Shown: in pieces, positions 61,409 through 64,000 of the stretch
How the letters are laid out: the number at the start of each line of letters is the position of its first letter
Numbering within the stretch: position 1 is the first letter of the stretch
Assembly: GCA_965661625.1 (NCBI GenBank)
Contig: CBFIEM010000002.1
Span: 1-64,000, forward strand
Direction of reading: 5' to 3'
From: GCA-2705995 sp965661625
Lineage (GTDB): Bacteria; Bacteroidota; Bacteroidia; Flavobacteriales_G; Salibacteraceae
DNA: 64,000 nucleotides
Program-made: the position numbers and the translations under genes
The notes under the pieces: generated by a model
Databases searched by the model: none
What the model saw: only the letters and a program-made list of their open reading frames with translations
What the model was told of the DNA's origin: nothing

Positions 61409-62617
61409 ATGCGTAATAAACCATTCGATCCAGCAACAGAGCTCCAAAATATTCAATATTTCGGAGAATTTGGCGGAGTTAACCCTTCCATTACAGATAG
61501 TTCAACCTACACCTTTCTTAAGGCAAACCGAATGGAGGAAATATTTGAAAATGAAATTGAAGGATGTTACCTGTATTCGCGTCATTGGAACCCTACGAAT
61601 CGCTATTTAGCAGATGCGTTAGCAAAGATGGAGGGAGCTGAAGCAGCACAAGTTATGGGTTCTGGAATGGGAGCGATTACGTGTGTGATGTTACAACTGT
61701 GTAACGCAGGAGATCACATTGTTGCTAGTCGAACTATTTATGGTGGGACATATGCTTTTTTGAAAAACTTCGTCAAAAAGTTCAACATCGAGGTTACGTT
61801 TATTGATCAAACGAAACTTGAAGATATTCAAGCAGCTATTCGTCCGAGCACTAAACTTGTATATGTTGAAGCGCTGAGTAATCCACTATTGGAAGTTGCA
61901 GATATTCCTGCCATTAAAAAAATGGTAGCCCCATCGGGTATCCCATTAGTAGTAGACAATACTTTTACACCTATGGTGATTTCTCCTATTCAGCTAGGTG
62001 CAGATATTGTGGTTCATTCGTTGACCAAATTCATTAATGGAACGAGTGATACGATGGGTGGGGTTGTTTGTGGTAAAAAGGAATTTGTAGACTCATTGAT
62101 GGATGTAAACAATGGAGCGGCCATGATTCTAGGGCCTTCTATGGATCCGATGAGGTCGGCATCAATTTTAAAGAACCTTCGCTCACTTCACCTGCGTATG
62201 GAACAGCACAGTAAAAATGCTTCTTACATCGCAACTAAACTGCAGGAAGACGGTTTGGAAGTGAAGTATCCAGGAATGACAGATCATCCGCAACATGACC
62301 TATTTACCAATCAGATGAATGCGGTGTACGGTTACTCTGGAATGATACTCATTAATTGCAAAACAAAGGAACTTGCATACGACTTTATGGAGCGTATGCA
62401 GGATGCTAATATTGGTTATTTAGCGGTTAGTTTAGGTTTTTATAAAACCTTGTTTTCTGCCCCCGGAAGCTCTACTTCCAGTGAGATTCCGGAAGATGAA
62501 CAGCATGAAATGGGGTTGAGTAATGGCTTGATTCGAATGTCTGTTGGTTTGGATATGGATATCTCACAGACGTATGAAAAAATGAGGGCTTGTCTAAAAG
62601 CATCTGGGTTGTTGTAA
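61409..62617 (+). CDS. Cys/Met-metabolism PLP enzyme (methionine gamma-lyase-like)
   Basis: A 402-residue fold type I PLP enzyme of the trans-sulfuration family. YSRHWNPTNRYLADALAKMEGAE is the PLP-phosphate and substrate region, GSGMGAI (84-90) binds the cofactor, VVDNTFTP holds the pyridine-contacting Asp, and the Schiff-base Lys is K207 in VVHSLTKFINGTSD. The motif usually reads TKY.xGHSD; here Thr stands for His. Which reaction (methionine gamma-lyase, cystathionine gamma-synthase/lyase or O-acetylhomoserine sulfhydrylase) cannot be settled by sequence alone. Single gene; TTTG at 61360 and TACTTTAG at 61382 are a weak promoter pair. Confidence 0.9.
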   Translation: MRNKPFDPATELQNIQYFGEFGGVNPSITDSSTYTFLKANRMEEIFENEIEGCYLYSRHWNPTNRYLADALAKMEGAEAAQVMGSGMGAITCVMLQLCNAGDHIVASRTIYGGTYAFLKNFVKKFNIEVTFIDQTKLEDIQAAIRPSTKLVYVEALSNPLLEVADIPAIKKMVAPSGIPLVVDNTFTPMVISPIQLGADIVVHSLTKFINGTSDTMGGVVCGKKEFVDSLMDVNNGAAMILGPSMDPMRSASILKNLRSLHLRMEQHSKNASYIATKLQEDGLEVKYPGMTDHPQHDLFTNQMNAVYGYSGMILINCKTKELAYDFMERMQDANIGYLAVSLGFYKTLFSAPGSSTSSEIPEDEQHEMGLSNGLIRMSVGLDMDISQTYEKMRACLKASGLL

Positions 62618-62793
62618 ATCGTATGCTCTTTCACGGTCAAATCATTCAACATGCATGGTTTGAGGCGATGATTTGCAAAATTGAGCATGTTGCATCCGGA
62701 AACACTAAGCGTTAAATTGTAGTGAGTTAATATCTTGCTGCTAGCACCTAATAGGTAGAAGCGAACATCGCTCCGAACCCAATCAGATTGACC

Positions 62794-62801
62794 TACCTTT
62801 G
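62794..62801 (+). promoter_or_regulatory. Putative -7 box of the dbpA-like gene
   Basis: TACCTTTG, exact TAnnTTTG, followed by GCGC and the ATG at 62806. A leaderless start is likely if the box is used. No -33 TTG. Confidence 0.45.
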
Positions 62802-62805
62802 GCGC

Positions 62806-64000
62806 ATGTCAATATCTACGAAAAGTCAAACTGCACTGCTTGCAAAATTGGGTATAGCTGAATTGAACCCGATGCAGGAAAGTGCTCAGCATGCGATTGA
62901 ATCGTTAGCTGAAGTAGTTTTAATATCCCCTACAGGAACAGGTAAAACAGTAGCATTTTTGTTGCCACTACTGGGATTGATTGATCCAGATGTACACGAA
63001 GTACAATTAGTGATATTGGTACCCTCGCGCGAACTTGCCATTCAAATAGAACAAGTACTAAGGGATATGGGTACTGGTTTTAAAGTGAATGCTGTTTACG
63101 GTGGGCGTTCTGGAACCAAAGAAAGACTGGAGTTGAAACATCCCCCAGCTATACTTATTGGAACTCCGGGAAGGGTAGCGGATCACTTGAGGCGCGAAGC
63201 GATATCTACAGCATTAGTTCGTGCCTATGTGTTAGATGAATTTGATAAGTCGTTAGAGGTAGGTTTCGAGCCTGAAATGAAGGCTATTTTGGCAACTATG
63301 CCTAATGTGAAGAAAAAGGTGTTAACCTCTGCTACGACTAAACCTATACCAGCATTTGTTGAGCTTAGGGATCCTAAAAAATTAGTTTTTAATCAAGAAG
63401 ATAAAACACGGCTAAAGCGCTACACCGTTATGAACCATAGCGACTCTATGTATGGTGTATTGGTTGATTTGATTAATCACCTGGAGTCTAAGAACGGAAT
63501 ACTCTTTTGCAATTTTAAGGACTCCATTGCTCAAGTCGCTGAGGTTCTGGAGCGGGCTGATGTATCTTTTGGTATGTTCTACGGTGGGATGGAGCAAGTA
63601 GACCGTGAACGTTCTTTAATTAAGTTCAGGAACGGTACGTATCAGTATTTACTGGCCACAGATTTGGCTGCACGGGGAATTGATGTGCCTGAAATAGATT
63701 CTGTGATACATGTTGAGCTGCCATTTAAAGCTGCTGAGTTTGTGCATAGAAATGGAAGGACGGCACGAGTTACGCAATCAGGGGCAGCATATATAATTCA
63801 ACAAAGGCGAAGGAAGTTACCCTCATTTATTGGTGAAGCTGAGGAGCTGGATCTTGATGATTCACGCAAATTTGTTAAAACCCCTTGGACAACCTTATTT
63901 ATTTCAGGAGGTAGAAAGGATAAAATATCAAAGGGAGATATAGCGGGTTTGTTCCTTAAACAAGGAGGGCTTGATTCAGCTGACCTTGGAACCATTGAAC
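62806..64000 (+). CDS. dbpA: DbpA-like DEAD-box RNA helicase (DEFD), 3' end outside window
   Basis: 398 codons are visible, and the frame is open at the right edge. Q motif NPMQESAQ, motif I SPTGTGKT (41-48), motif Ia PSRELA, Ib GTPGRVADHL, motif II DEFD (VLDEFDKSLEVGF, in place of DEAD), motif III SAT (LTSATT), motif V ATDLAARGIDVPEID, motif VI HRNGRTAR. The end (KISKGDIAGLFLKQGGLDSADLG) is the start of the DbpA RNA-binding domain, which targets 23S rRNA hairpin 92 in 50S assembly. DbpA assignment rests on this domain start. Confidence 0.9.
   Translation, partial: MSISTKSQTALLAKLGIAELNPMQESAQHAIESLAEVVLISPTGTGKTVAFLLPLLGLIDPDVHEVQLVILVPSRELAIQIEQVLRDMGTGFKVNAVYGGRSGTKERLELKHPPAILIGTPGRVADHLRREAISTALVRAYVLDEFDKSLEVGFEPEMKAILATMPNVKKKVLTSATTKPIPAFVELRDPKKLVFNQEDKTRLKRYTVMNHSDSMYGVLVDLINHLESKNGILFCNFKDSIAQVAEVLERADVSFGMFYGGMEQVDRERSLIKFRNGTYQYLLATDLAARGIDVPEIDSVIHVELPFKAAEFVHRNGRTARVTQSGAAYIIQQRRRKLPSFIGEAEELDLDDSRKFVKTPWTTLFISGGRKDKISKGDIAGLFLKQGGLDSADLGTIE

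Noticed and set aside
62647..62692. Inverted repeat CAACATGC/GCATGTTG with 30-nt spacer
   Set aside because: Only 8 bp with a long spacer, no T-tract, and not linked to either neighbour; likely chance.
1..64000. CRISPR array, prophage, transposase, toxin-antitoxin or defence cluster
   Set aside because: Nothing of this kind was seen on either strand; RmuC alone in a housekeeping operon is not evidence for defence.

Overview
The window is chromosomal DNA of a member of the Bacteroidota, most likely a flavobacterium-like lineage (Flavobacteriales). The evidence is: a type IX secretion (T9SS) sorting domain at the C-terminus of two large secreted proteins; the Bacteroidota-type promoter element TAnnTTTG in front of many operons; almost no Shine-Dalgarno sequences before genes; lineage-typical proteins (DUF4290, GWxTD lipoprotein, YtxJ, archaeal-type ProS); and the gene order rplQ-carA-eno-gltA behind the ribosomal supercluster. 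Nearly all of it is core genome. I see no prophage, insertion sequence, CRISPR array, rRNA operon or defence island, and no intergenic stretch longer than 300 bases.

Layout. 1-2049 (minus) is the N-terminal part of a secreted beta-helix protein cut by the window edge. 2113-6451 (minus) is an operon: an ABC-2 exporter (ATPase, permease), a Ppx/GppA phosphatase and an NtrC-like response regulator without a DNA-binding domain. 6516-10814 (minus) carries the grpE-dnaJ chaperone pair and an upstream DUF4290-murA-tlpA group, and 10863-13145 is a PcrA/UvrD helicase. 13379-30276 (plus) is an unbroken str-S10-spc-alpha supercluster, rpsL to rplQ, with fusA, secY, infA and rpoA but without tuf, adk or map, ending in a strong terminator. 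carA, eno and gltA follow, again closed by a terminator at 34178-34205.

34204-42369 (minus) is a chain of closely spaced or overlapping genes: ung, an Omp85-type outer-membrane protein, rmuC, a GWxTD lipoprotein, rlmB and a T9SS-exported M1 peptidase. 42512-48363 (mostly plus) holds a 42-residue lipoprotein, the bacilliredoxin-like ytxJ, an OsmC protein (minus), a beta-barrel protein plus lipA, and a 1031-residue BNR/propeller protein with a T9SS tail. gap (plus) then faces the minus-strand group lpxK, purine nucleoside phosphorylase, gatB and a TlpA-like lipoprotein. 53976-55865 (plus) has a Nif3/DUF34 protein and a coiled-coil protein of the zinc-ribbon family that has lost its cysteines. 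55932-58667 (minus) is a FadL-like porin with a low-complexity lipoprotein. The right end (plus) has proS, an unrecognised gene, tRNA-Glu, a Cys/Met-metabolism PLP enzyme and a DbpA-like helicase cut by the edge.

I did not find a clearly new biological system. What stands out is a set of departures from textbook sequences: MurA with Asp in place of the fosfomycin-target Cys, DnaJ with two of four zinc motifs, L36 and the zinc-ribbon protein without their zinc ligands, a purine nucleoside phosphorylase with Asp at the usual base-recognition Asn, a DEFD-box helicase, and four genes whose start codon lies 4-5 nt after a -7 promoter box, which suggests leaderless mRNAs.
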